A stretch of 36,821 nucleotides of DNA from an uncultured Lachnospiraceae bacterium (lineage in GTDB: Bacteria > Bacillota > Clostridia > Lachnospirales > Lachnospiraceae): assembly GCA_900544445.1 (NCBI GenBank), contig UQVK01000027.1:1-36821 (forward strand), written 5' to 3'. Made by a program: the position numbers and the translations under genes. Each line of letters begins with the position of its first letter. Positions within the stretch are counted from its first letter, which is position 1. Shown here in pieces: positions 25,683 through 33,384 of this stretch. Under the pieces are notes generated by a model. It was not told where the DNA came from. It saw only the letters and a list, made by a program, of their open reading frames with translations, and searched no databases.

Positions 25683-27314
25683 ATGGCTAACAAGGAAAAA
25701 CAGGGCAGCTTTATCATGCAGGCCGGTATTCTGGCTGCTGCCGGTATTATCTGTAAAATCATAGGAATTCTGTACCGGAGCCCGCTGGCCCATGTGATCG
25801 GGGATGAGGGCAACGGCTATTATTCTTCCGCATATGAGATCTATACCATCATCCTTCTGGTATCCTCTTACAGCATTCCGTCCGCGATTTCCAAGGTGAT
25901 CGCGCACCGGCTGGCACTGGGACAGTACCGGAACGCAAGGAAGATCTTTCATTGCGCTCTCATGTATGTGGTGGTGGTCGGCGGCGCAGCGAGCATTCTG
26001 ACGCTGGTGTTCGCTGACGTTCTGGTGGGGGGGAATTCCGTGCCGGTACTGCGGATTTTCGCGCCGACCATTTTCTTTTCCGGCATCCTTGGTGTGCTTC
26101 GGGGCTATTTTCAGGCCCATGGCACGATGATTCCGACCTCCTTTTCCCAGATCCTTGAGCAGATTCTGAATGCGGTGGTCAGTATTCTGGCTGCTTTTCT
26201 TCTGATGCGCATGGTGGCGGGACAGGACGATACCACACTGGCCATATATGGCGCCTCAGGAAGCGCCATCGGTACGGGAGCGGGGGTCCTTGTGGCTCTG
26301 CTTTTCATGCTGTTTGTCCTGGCGTTGAACCGCAGGGCTCTTGCAAAGCAGGAACGGCGCGACCGGAGCGGGGAACTTCTGGAAACAGGAGAGGTTTACC
26401 GCATCATCATTACCATGGTAACGCCGATCATTCTGAGTACCTTTATCTATAACTGCAACAGTTCTCTGAACCTCACTATTTATACGAGAATCATGGAATA
26501 TGTGAAGGGAATGTCGGAGGCGGATGCCTATACCCGGTACGGTCTGTTCTCGGGCAAGGCAAAGCAGATTTCCAACATTCCGATTGCCCTGGCTTCCGCC
26601 ATGTCCACGGCGGTGATTCCGGGTGTGTCCGGAAGCTTTGCCAGGAAGGACATCCGGGAAACCAACCGGAAAATCGCCGCGGCGGTACGGACTACGATGC
26701 TTCTGTCCATTCCCTCCGCTGTTGGGCTTGCGGTGCTGGCAAAGCCCGTGGTGCTTCTCCTCTATCCCCAGAAAGAGTCCGTGGATATGGTTTCCAGACT
26801 GCTGGCCGGACTGAGCATCAGTGTGGTTTTCTATGCTGTCTCCACCATATCCAACGGTGTTCTGCAGGGAATCGGAAAGGTGAACCTGCCTGTGATCAAT
26901 GCCGCCGTCGCGCTTGTCGCACAGACCGCCGCGCTGGTCCTTCTGCTTCTGTTTACGGATATGGGGCTTTACAGCCTGGTCATAGCTACTGTGCTGTATT
27001 CCTTCCTGATGTGCATTTTGAATGGAATTTCGGTGAAAAAAGAGCTGGGATACCGTCAGGAGGTGGTGAAAACCTTCTGCATCCCCTTCTGGGCATCGGT
27101 GATCATGGGTGGTGCGGCTTTTGGAGTTTATCATGGGCTGTATCGCCTGCTCTCCGTGAATGTGGTCTGCCTGGCAGCCGCCCTTTTGGTGGCAGTGGTT
27201 CTTTATTTCATTCTTGTGATTAAAATGGGAGCTGTGGGAGCGCGGGATCTCATGGCGCTGCCCAAGGGCGCATTTTTCGTACGCATGGCGCGCAGATGCA
27301 GGCTGATTCCTTAA
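25683..27314 (+). CDS. Polysaccharide biosynthesis/flippase protein, SpoVB/MurJ-like (MOP superfamily)
   Basis: The 543-residue protein has about 14 hydrophobic spans and the N-terminal signature of the SpoVB/Wzx-like group: FIMQAGILAAAGIICKIIGI followed by LYRSPLAHVIGDEGNGYYSSAYEIY. Further family blocks are RGYFQAHGTMIPTSFSQILEQ and SIPSAVGLAVLAKPV. Members move lipid-linked saccharides (lipid II or capsule units) across the membrane; some are needed for sporulation, but that role cannot be told here. An ATG at 25671 is in frame, but GGAG at 25673 belongs to the ribosome site of the ATG at 25683. It follows the MBOAT and DHHW genes on the same strand, which suggests export of the polymer they acylate. 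Its TAA stop touches the structured 27318-27482 unit. Confidence 0.88.
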   Translation: MANKEKQGSFIMQAGILAAAGIICKIIGILYRSPLAHVIGDEGNGYYSSAYEIYTIILLVSSYSIPSAISKVIAHRLALGQYRNARKIFHCALMYVVVVGGAASILTLVFADVLVGGNSVPVLRIFAPTIFFSGILGVLRGYFQAHGTMIPTSFSQILEQILNAVVSILAAFLLMRMVAGQDDTTLAIYGASGSAIGTGAGVLVALLFMLFVLALNRRALAKQERRDRSGELLETGEVYRIIITMVTPIILSTFIYNCNSSLNLTIYTRIMEYVKGMSEADAYTRYGLFSGKAKQISNIPIALASAMSTAVIPGVSGSFARKDIRETNRKIAAAVRTTMLLSIPSAVGLAVLAKPVVLLLYPQKESVDMVSRLLAGLSISVVFYAVSTISNGVLQGIGKVNLPVINAAVALVAQTAALVLLLLFTDMGLYSLVIATVLYSFLMCILNGISVKKELGYRQEVVKTFCIPFWASVIMGGAAFGVYHGLYRLLSVNVVCLAAALLVAVVLYFILVIKMGAVGARDLMALPKGAFFVRMARRCRLIP

Positions 27315-27317
27315 GAT

Positions 27318-27482
27318 AATACAGTTCACTCCGCGCCATTCGCAAAGCCGCGCTCCGCGCTCCCCGCTGCTGCGCAGCTCCCTTTGCTCATAAACGGGCG
27401 CTCCCTTCATCCGCTCAGAGTCAGGCATCTGTTCGTGCAAGCACGACGTATGCCTGGCTCTGGCGGATGAGTGAACTGTATT
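27318..27482. repeat. 165-bp structured unit with perfect 14-bp inverted ends (MITE-like or structured RNA)
   Basis: AATACAGTTCACTC (27318-27331) and GAGTGAACTGTATT (27469-27482) are exact inverted repeats. Inside are two arms: a GC-rich one closed by GCAAAG/CTTTGC (27342-27347 with 27382-27387), holding GCTGCGCAGC, and a long hairpin 27408-27469 with CATCCGC/GCGGATG ends and a GTGC-AA-GCAC tip. The direct repeat ATTCCTTAA occurs at 27306-27314 and 27480-27488, possibly a target duplication. No reading frame of note lies inside. It separates the flippase and DUF3048 genes. Confidence 0.6.
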
Positions 27483-27569
27483 CCTTAAAAAAATGTGAAA
27501 AGTCTGGACGAATCCGCATCAGCGCAGTACAATATTGAAAGCTTTGGCGGAAAATGAAGGAGAAAAGTG

Positions 27570-28775
27570 ATGGTAAAGATACAAAAGAACAGGAAAGGAC
27601 TGACCGCTCTCTGGCGTAGAACGGCGGCTGTCTGCGGCGTTCTGACGCTGACGGCATCGCTGCTTGCGGGCTGCGGACAACAGCAGAACGGGGAAACGCA
27701 GAGTACGGCTCCGGCGGAGACGGAGAGCGTGTCTCCGGAAGAACAGGCGGAGGCGGACGAAACGGGAGAACAGACCAACGAGGAAAATGCTGCGCGGGTG
27801 GAAAATGACGGGGAACACAGCTTTCTGACCGGTGAGCCAAGAGATCCGGAAGCGGTGAACGAACGGCCCCTTGCCGTGATGTTCAATAACCTGGAGGCGG
27901 GCTGCCCACAGTATGGAATTGAGGAAGCTTCTATCATTTATGAGGCGCCCGTGGAGGGACGGATCACCAGGCTGATGGGGCTGTATGAGGATTATGACGA
28001 ACTGGACCGGATCGGTTATATCCGTTCCAGCCGTGACTATTTTGTCTACTGCGCGCTGGAATTTGACGCGATTTATGCGCATTTTGGCCAGGCCACTCCC
28101 TATGTGGGGGAACTGCTCAACAGCGACCGGGTGGACAACATCAGCGGAGCCGTTGCGGGAATCGATCATCCGGCCACCAATACCTTTCTGCGTACCAGCG
28201 ACAGAAAAGCACCGAACAATGTTTATATCGATGTGGAAGGTCTGCTGGAGGATATCGACCGGTTCGGCTACAGTCTGACCTATCATGATACGCATAAGGC
28301 AAAATTCGCCTTCGCCGCAGACGGAGAAGAGGCGGAAAATTCCGGAAGTACAGATGCCGTCATGCTCTATCCGGGCGGAAAGGAAAATAATCTGAGAAAC
28401 GGCTACAGCCTGATCGAAGCCCGGTTTGAATACAATGAAGAGGACGGGAAATATTACCGTTATCAGTATGGCGGCCCCCAGATTGATGAAAGCACCGGAA
28501 ATCAGCTCGCCTATGACAATGTGATCTTCCAGTACTGTCATGGCGAGGTGCGGGACGAGAACGATTACCTTGCCTTCGAACTGCATGGAGATAACGCGAT
28601 GAAGGTTCAGGCGTTTACCGGCGGAAAGATGACCGAAGGAACCTGGTCCCGTTATTCGGATAATGATCCCGCCTATTACGTGGATTCCGAGGGCAACCCG
28701 ATCACGCTGAACCAGGGAAAAACCTGGATCTGTCTGATCTGGGAGGATTATGCGGATGATGTTGTCATTGAATAA
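27570..28775 (+). CDS. DUF3048 domain lipoprotein (YerB-like)
   Basis: The 401-residue protein has a basic N-terminus, a hydrophobic core and lipobox LAGC with Cys35, so it should be anchored to the outer membrane face. A Glu/Thr/Ser-rich linker (about 36-85) precedes the DUF3048 N-terminal domain: RPLAVMFNNLEAGCPQYGIE, GRITRLMGLYEDYDELDRIG and IRSSRDYFVYCALEFDAIYAHFGQ. The C-terminal DUF3048 domain includes the VIFQYC and YVDSEGNPITLNQGKTWICL blocks. The family is widespread in Firmicutes; its biochemical role is not established. A GTG at 27567 is in frame, but AAGGAG at 27557 is better spaced for the ATG at 27570. It is followed by cobS with a 24-nt gap. Confidence 0.93.
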   Translation: MVKIQKNRKGLTALWRRTAAVCGVLTLTASLLAGCGQQQNGETQSTAPAETESVSPEEQAEADETGEQTNEENAARVENDGEHSFLTGEPRDPEAVNERPLAVMFNNLEAGCPQYGIEEASIIYEAPVEGRITRLMGLYEDYDELDRIGYIRSSRDYFVYCALEFDAIYAHFGQATPYVGELLNSDRVDNISGAVAGIDHPATNTFLRTSDRKAPNNVYIDVEGLLEDIDRFGYSLTYHDTHKAKFAFAADGEEAENSGSTDAVMLYPGGKENNLRNGYSLIEARFEYNEEDGKYYRYQYGGPQIDESTGNQLAYDNVIFQYCHGEVRDENDYLAFELHGDNAMKVQAFTGGKMTEGTWSRYSDNDPAYYVDSEGNPITLNQGKTWICLIWEDYADDVVIE

Positions 28776-28799
28776 GCGGCGAAAGAACGGGGTGAACAG

Positions 28800-29585
28800 A
28801 TGAAGCGGATATGGAACAGTCTGCGTCTGGCGTTCTCGATGTATTCCATCATACCGGCGCGGCAGACAGAAAAAACGAAAGAAAATATGAGATATCTTCT
28901 CTGCTTTGTGCCGTGGGTGGGCGCGGTCATGGCATTTCTGATCGCGGAGTGGAGGATTATCCATCCCTACCTGCTGGATTATGAGTTTCTCCGGTCGGTG
29001 GTATGTGTGATGATCCCGCTGCTGCTTTCCGGCGGCGCACATATGGACGGCTTTTTCCGGACGGTGGACGCCCTCAGTTCCCATCAGCCGAGGAAGGGCA
29101 AGCTGGATATTCTGCAGGATTCCCACAGCGGTTATTTTGCAATTATCACATGTGTCAGCTATTTTTTAATCATTGTCGGTCTGTGGAGCGAGATGCCCAT
29201 TGACGGCTGGCCGGTGGTGGTATTTGGATTCATTCTTTCCCGTTCTCTTTACGGCCTGTCGATCCTGTGGTTTCCCCATACGAGGGAGAGCAAGTGCTCC
29301 CTGTATGTGCCGGAGGACGGAAAGGGAAAGACGGCTGTAACGGTGGTGCTCGTTCTGTACACGGCGCTGTGCGTATTCTTTATGATGCACATGAATCTGA
29401 CCGTGGGAATCGGCTGTCTGGCCGGAGCGGTGCTCGCGTTCCTGTATTACTGCTGGGTGGCCTTCAAGCATTTCGGCGGGATCACCGAGGATATTGCCAG
29501 CTTTTTCGTACAGGTCTGCGAAATTCTGATCCCGCTCATGGCACTCCTGATTTACCGGATGCCCACGGATTTTACCAGTTTTTAA
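28800..29585 (+). CDS. cobS: Adenosylcobinamide-GDP ribazoletransferase (cobalamin synthase)
   Basis: The 261-residue membrane protein carries the CobS signature LSGGAHMDGFFRTVDALSSH followed by KLDILQDSHSGYFA, which correspond to the GG-H-DG-DA and acidic substrate-binding motifs of the family. Five or six membrane spans follow. CobS joins alpha-ribazole (phosphate) to adenosylcobinamide-GDP at the end of vitamin B12 synthesis. No cobU, cobT or cobC gene is next to it, and no cobalamin riboswitch is visible upstream, so regulation is unclear. The usual motif GGLHLDGLADTADA is altered to GGAHMDGFFRTVDA; the key acidic and His positions remain. It is cotranscribed with the DUF3048 gene before and the aminotransferase after. 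Confidence 0.92.
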   Translation: MKRIWNSLRLAFSMYSIIPARQTEKTKENMRYLLCFVPWVGAVMAFLIAEWRIIHPYLLDYEFLRSVVCVMIPLLLSGGAHMDGFFRTVDALSSHQPRKGKLDILQDSHSGYFAIITCVSYFLIIVGLWSEMPIDGWPVVVFGFILSRSLYGLSILWFPHTRESKCSLYVPEDGKGKTAVTVVLVLYTALCVFFMMHMNLTVGIGCLAGAVLAFLYYCWVAFKHFGGITEDIASFFVQVCEILIPLMALLIYRMPTDFTSF

Positions 29586-29634
29586 TGCGGCGCTTCTGCT
29601 GAAGCGTATGTAGTGAAGAAAGAAGGCATGCAGT

Positions 29635-30825
29635 ATGATATCGGAAAAATATAAGGCGATGCTCGGCGGCAAGTCGGTCATCCGGACGCTGTCTGAATTC
29701 GCGGCAAAAAGAGGAACCGAGATCGGTTATGAAAATGTATTTGATTACAGTCTCGGAAATCCGTCGGTTCCCGTTCCGAAGGAATTCACAGACTGCTGTA
29801 TCCGTCTGCTTCAGGAAAAGGACCCCATGGAGATTCACGGCTACAGCCCGAGTCTGGGAATTCAGTCCGTGCGCGAAGCGGTTGCAGCGTCTTTGAACCG
29901 GAGATTCGGAATGAATTACGGACCGGAGCATATATTTATGGCATCAGGAGCCGCCGGAGCGCTGGCGCACGCGTTCCGTGCCGTTACGAAGCCGGGCGAT
30001 GAGATTCTTACCTTTGCTCCCTTTTTCCCGGAATACCGTCCCTATGTGGAGGGGACGGGAGCCGTTCTGAAGGTGGTGCCTGCCGATACGGACAGTTTTC
30101 AGATTCATTTTGAGGCCTTTGAGGAAATGCTGAGCGGTCAGGTGACGGCGGTGCTGATCAACTCGCCGAACAATCCCTCCGGCGTGGTTTATTCGGAGGA
30201 GACGATCCGCACCCTGGCGGAGATTCTGAACCGGAAGCAGGAGGAATACGGCCACGATATTTTTCTGATTTCTGACGAACCTTACCGGGAGATCGTATTC
30301 GATGGAAAACAGGCTCCATATGTTTCCTGTTATTATGCGAACACGATTTCCTGTTATTCCTTTTCCAAATCCCTGTCGCTGCCCGGAGAGCGCATCGGCT
30401 ATGTGGCGGTGAATCCCGCCTGCAGGGAAGCGGAGACGATCGTGAACATGTGCGGCCAGATTTCCAGAGGGACGGGACATAACTGCCCGCCATCCCTGAT
30501 CCAGCTCGCTGTAGCGCAGGTCATCGATCAGACGGCGGATCTGTCCGTTTATGAAACCAACATGAAGCTGCTGTACGACTGCCTGGTAAAGCTGGGATTC
30601 ACCTGTGTCCGTCCCGGCGGCACCTTTTACATATTCCCGAAGGCGCTGGAAGAGGACGCCAATGCTTTCTGCCAGAAGGCGCTCGCCTATGATCTGATCC
30701 TGGTGCCGGGCGACACCTTCGGCTGCCCGGGCTATTTCCGGATGGCCTACTGTATCGACACGGAGAAGGTGCTTCGCTCTTTGCCTGCGCTGGAAAGATT
30801 TGTGCGGACGGAATATGGCAGATGA
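29635..30825 (+). CDS. Class I/II PLP-dependent aminotransferase (aspartate aminotransferase-like)
   Basis: The 396-residue cytoplasmic enzyme is a fold-type I aminotransferase. Visible landmarks are SLGNPSVPVP near the N-terminus, HGYSPSLGIQSVREAVA, the cofactor-contact segment LINSPNNPSG, ISDEPYREIVFD with the PLP-ring Asp, and CYSFSKSLSLPGERIGY with the Schiff-base Lys245. Such enzymes usually act on aspartate or aromatic or other amino acids; the real substrate cannot be read. The position after cobS invites comparison with CobD, the threonine-phosphate decarboxylase of B12 synthesis, but the overall sequence is closer to AspB-type transaminases. An AAGAAGG site precedes the ATG, 49 nt after cobS. 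A three-hairpin element separates it from the patatin gene. Confidence 0.9.
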   Translation: MISEKYKAMLGGKSVIRTLSEFAAKRGTEIGYENVFDYSLGNPSVPVPKEFTDCCIRLLQEKDPMEIHGYSPSLGIQSVREAVAASLNRRFGMNYGPEHIFMASGAAGALAHAFRAVTKPGDEILTFAPFFPEYRPYVEGTGAVLKVVPADTDSFQIHFEAFEEMLSGQVTAVLINSPNNPSGVVYSEETIRTLAEILNRKQEEYGHDIFLISDEPYREIVFDGKQAPYVSCYYANTISCYSFSKSLSLPGERIGYVAVNPACREAETIVNMCGQISRGTGHNCPPSLIQLAVAQVIDQTADLSVYETNMKLLYDCLVKLGFTCVRPGGTFYIFPKALEEDANAFCQKALAYDLILVPGDTFGCPGYFRMAYCIDTEKVLRSLPALERFVRTEYGR

Positions 30826-30835
30826 AAGGAGAGGC

Positions 30836-30928
30836 GGAAGACGGGGGTCCCGTCTTCCTGGAAGAAGCACTGACGTGCTTCTTCTCTCTGAATGAAATGC
30901 CGCTTTGCGGCGGAAAGAAGAGGAAAGC
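30836..30928 (+). repeat. Three-hairpin intergenic element, copy 2 (aminotransferase/patatin gap)
   Basis: Hairpins GGAAGACGGG/CCCGTCTTCC (30836-30858, perfect 10 bp), GAAGAAGCAC/GTGCTTCTTC (30861-30884, perfect 10 bp) and GCCGC/GCGGC (30899-30911) follow in the same order as at 21547-21454. Junctions CTTCCTGGAAGAA and TTCTTCTCT are shared exactly, while stem positions differ in pairs (T-A in copy 1, G-C here). The element ends in an AGAGGAAAGC ribosome site before the ATG at 30929. Confidence 0.75.
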
Positions 30929-31777
30929 ATGTATCAAGCGGGACTGGTACTGGAAGGCGGTGGAATGAAGGGAATTTATACCGCGGGGGTACTGGATTTT
31001 TTTCTGGATAAGGGAATTGAGTTTTCAAGCTGCTACGGTGTATCCGCCGGAGCCTGCCATCTGTGCAGCTATCTGTCAAAGCAGCGGGGGCGGGCCTACG
31101 ACATCAGCGTGGACTATCTGGAGGATAAAAATTACTGCAGCGTATGGAGCCTTCTGCGGACGGGTGATCTGTTCGGTGTGAAGATGTGCTACGATGATAT
31201 TCCAAACCGGCTGAACCCTTATGATTATGATGCCTTCAACGCCTATCAGGGAAGGGCCTTTGCCGTGGTGACAAATATCGAGACCGGGCGGCCGGAATAT
31301 CTGCGGCTGCGCGATATGCACAGGGATATTGCAGCGGTACGTGCTTCGGCTTCCCTGCCGCTGGTTTCCAGAAATGTCAACATCAACGGAAAGCTTTACT
31401 TGGACGGCGGCCTGTCTGACAGCGTGCCGATTATGCATTCCATTCTGGACGGAAACCGCAGAAATGTGGTGGTGTTGACGAAGGAAGTCGGGTATCGGAG
31501 AAAACCGTCCAGGCATCTGGAACTGGTGCGTATCAGCTATGCGAAGTACCCGAAGATCTATGAGTTGATGGCAAACAGGCATATTGCGTACAATCAGATG
31601 CTGGATTACCTGGAACAGCAGGAGAAAAACGGCCAGGCGTTCGTAATCCGGCCTCAGAGAAAAAGCGATGTCAGCAGGGTGGAAAAGGATAAGGAAAAGC
31701 TGCGTCTGCTCTACGAAGAAGGCTATAGAGAGGCGGAGCAGAGCTATGAGCGGCTGATGGCCTATCTGGAAAGCTGA
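30929..31777 (+). CDS. Patatin-like phospholipase family protein
   Basis: The 282-residue cytoplasmic or membrane-associated protein matches the bacterial patatin/RssA-like hydrolases. The oxyanion-hole loop is LEGGGMKGIYTAGVLD (near residues 8-23), the nucleophile Ser39 is in GVSAGA, and the dyad Asp159 is in YLDGGLSDSVP. Patatin proteins release fatty acids from membrane lipids. A TTG at 30905 is in frame, but AGAGGAAAGC directly before the ATG at 30929 decides the start. Its ribosome site is the tail of the three-hairpin element. The next gene, uppP, follows after a 67-nt gap that contains a GCGG/CCGC palindrome. Substrate is not known. Confidence 0.93.
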   Translation: MYQAGLVLEGGGMKGIYTAGVLDFFLDKGIEFSSCYGVSAGACHLCSYLSKQRGRAYDISVDYLEDKNYCSVWSLLRTGDLFGVKMCYDDIPNRLNPYDYDAFNAYQGRAFAVVTNIETGRPEYLRLRDMHRDIAAVRASASLPLVSRNVNINGKLYLDGGLSDSVPIMHSILDGNRRNVVVLTKEVGYRRKPSRHLELVRISYAKYPKIYELMANRHIAYNQMLDYLEQQEKNGQAFVIRPQRKSDVSRVEKDKEKLRLLYEEGYREAEQSYERLMAYLES

Positions 31778-31844
31778 AAAAGCGGACCGGCCGGCCGCAG
31801 ACAGAAGTTTTGGAAAGAAAAAATAGCATGGAACGGAGACAGCA

Positions 31845-32678
31845 ATGGTTGAAATTTTAAAAGCAATCCTGTTTGGAATCGTGGAAGGAATCACGGAATG
31901 GCTTCCCATCAGCAGTACGGGGCACATGATCCTTCTGGATGAATTTGTAACCCTTAATGTTTCCCCGGAATTCTGGGATGTCTTTCTGGTGGTGATTCAG
32001 CTTGGCGCCATTTTTGCGGTGGTCATCCTGTTCTGGAATAAGATTTTCCCCTTTGATTTTTCCACGAAGGGAAGAAAAAAAGGAGTGATCCGGAAGGATA
32101 TCTTCCAGATGTGGTTCAAGGTGATCGCGGCCTGCGTGCCTGCCATGATTTACGGGATTCTGCTGGATGATCTGATCAGCCCTTACCTGTACAATGCGAC
32201 GGTGGTGGCGGTTATGCTGATCCTGTTCGGCGTCGCCTTCATTGTGATTGAGAACTGGAACCGGGGAAGGAAGCCCAGAGTGAAGAGTATTACCGCTCTC
32301 ACCTATCGTGATGCGCTTCTGATCGGTCTGTTCCAGCTTATCGCAGCCATCCTTCCCGGAACCTCACGCTCCGGCGCGACCATCGTGGGGGCGCTGCTCA
32401 TTGGAGTCAGCCGGACCGTATCTGCGGAATTCACCTTCTTTCTGGCGATCCCGGTCATGTTCGGCGCGAGCCTTCTGAAGCTGGTGAGGGCCGGATTTGC
32501 CTTTACCGGATCAGAGGTCCTGCTGCTGGTCGTCGGTATGGTATCCGCTTTTGTGGTTTCCATGCTGGTCATTTCCTTCCTGATGGGGTATATCAGGAAG
32601 CATGATTTCAAGGTGTTCGGCTGGTATCGTATTGTGCTGGGCATCCTGGTGCTTTTTTATTTTTATGTGATTGCATAA
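31845..32678 (+). CDS. uppP: Undecaprenyl-diphosphatase UppP (BacA)
   Basis: The 277-residue integral membrane enzyme has both UppP signatures. EGITEWLPISSTGHMILL at residues about 12-29 holds the catalytic Glu pair region and the Ser/His motif; LPGTSRSGATIVGALLIG follows at about 172-189 with the conserved Arg. It hydrolyses undecaprenyl diphosphate to the monophosphate, recycling the lipid carrier of peptidoglycan and surface polymers; overproduction gives bacitracin resistance. Seven to eight hydrophobic spans and length fit the family. CGGAG precedes the ATG. It is the last gene of the plus-strand series, and its role in lipid-carrier recycling fits the upstream flippase and acyltransferase genes. 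Confidence 0.96.
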   Translation: MVEILKAILFGIVEGITEWLPISSTGHMILLDEFVTLNVSPEFWDVFLVVIQLGAIFAVVILFWNKIFPFDFSTKGRKKGVIRKDIFQMWFKVIAACVPAMIYGILLDDLISPYLYNATVVAVMLILFGVAFIVIENWNRGRKPRVKSITALTYRDALLIGLFQLIAAILPGTSRSGATIVGALLIGVSRTVSAEFTFFLAIPVMFGASLLKLVRAGFAFTGSEVLLLVVGMVSAFVVSMLVISFLMGYIRKHDFKVFGWYRIVLGILVLFYFYVIA

Positions 32679-32688
32679 CAGGCACTGG

Positions 32689-32723
32689 CCCGCTTCCTTC
32701 GAAAATATGCGGAAGGAAGCGGG
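32689..32723 (+). terminator. Stem-loop after uppP
   Basis: CCCGCTTCCTTC and GAAGGAAGCGGG form a perfect 12-bp stem with an 11-nt loop, just after the uppP stop. The following sequence is GAATATT, not a T-run, so it may be a weak or Rho-assisted terminator or a 3'-end protector. Confidence 0.55.
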
Positions 32724-32779
32724 GAATATTACAACCGCTCGTGTGAGTTGAAATTTATGCTATTTGTAATGGAATAGCA

Positions 32780-33022
32780 CTATACTTCTTTTAAAACAAT
32801 TTCTATATAATCTCTTATTTTTTGTATAAGCAAGTTCCAATCATATATTTGAATAGGGAAAATGCTATCTTCTTCCTGCACACTTTGTACCGGAAGTGAT
32901 ATTCCTGTATTCCATTCAGAATTAAAAGGAATTGTTTTACATTGAATAGTGTCTAAAGCATTTGCTTCTATGACTTTTTCATAAATTATATTAAAATCAC
33001 TGTCACTGCAACATTTTTTCCC
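32780..33022 (-). pseudogene. AT-rich ORF remnant without a start codon
   Basis: On the minus strand an open frame of 80 codons ends at a TAG (32782-32780). It reads GKKCCSDSDFNIIYEKVIE at its start and YDWNLLIQKIRDYIEIVL near its end. It has no ATG, GTG or TTG at its upstream end; a TAA lies directly before it, and the upstream DNA carries further stops. Codon use is AT-rich, unlike the neighbouring genes. SDSDFNII recalls the acidic motif of small nucleotidyltransferases (SDIDLxI), but this is only a weak resemblance. It is most likely the tail of a decayed, imported gene. Confidence 0.45.
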
Positions 33023-33253
33023 TTAGAATTTCGGATATTTTAGAACAAAGTAGTATAAATATCTTACTCTCTTAGTTTTATACTTGTAAAGCTTTTGGCT
33101 GAAATGGTTATGGATGACATAATGGTGTAAAGTAACATAGTCTAAACTGCTTTTGTAGGTGTGATAAGCTTGTCCTATGGAAAGCCTTGACAGGCCTGAA
33201 CTCTGGAAGCAAGCTTACGTCTCCGGCCTCTGCAATCTCTCTGCATGGCTGAT

Positions 33254-33307
33254 TTTACAAACATTTTACACAATTCGGATGCATTCTTGCGGCCGGGCTG
33301 TTACAAT
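33254..33307 (+). promoter_or_regulatory. Tandem PhoP-box-like repeat and promoter of the two-component operon
   Basis: Two exact TTTACA units occur at 33254-33259 and 33265-33270, 11 bp apart, as in PhoP-binding sites. A TACAAT -10-like box lies at 33302-33307; no -35 box is seen at the right distance, which fits an activator-dependent promoter. This suggests autoregulation by the response regulator encoded directly downstream. Confidence 0.55.
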
Positions 33308-33384
33308 GAAAAGGATGAAATGAAGAAACAGAGGACTATGAGAGACCGCCATGTCTGAAAGTTCGGCGGAATGGAGAGAAAGAA

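Larger units (their letters stand above)
32724..33384. other. AT-rich gene-poor gap between uppP and the two-component system
   Basis: About 660 bp hold no intact gene. The first 400 bp are markedly AT-rich and contain the ORF remnant at 32780-33022 and a tiny 18-codon minus-strand frame from an ATG at 33120. The last 150 bp return to normal composition and carry the PhoP-box-like repeats and leader of the response-regulator gene. Confidence 0.6.

Noticed and set aside
27318..27482. Ordinary intrinsic terminator of the flippase gene
   Set aside because: The unit is far longer than a terminator, has two internal arms, and its closing stem is followed by CCTTAAAA rather than a T-run.
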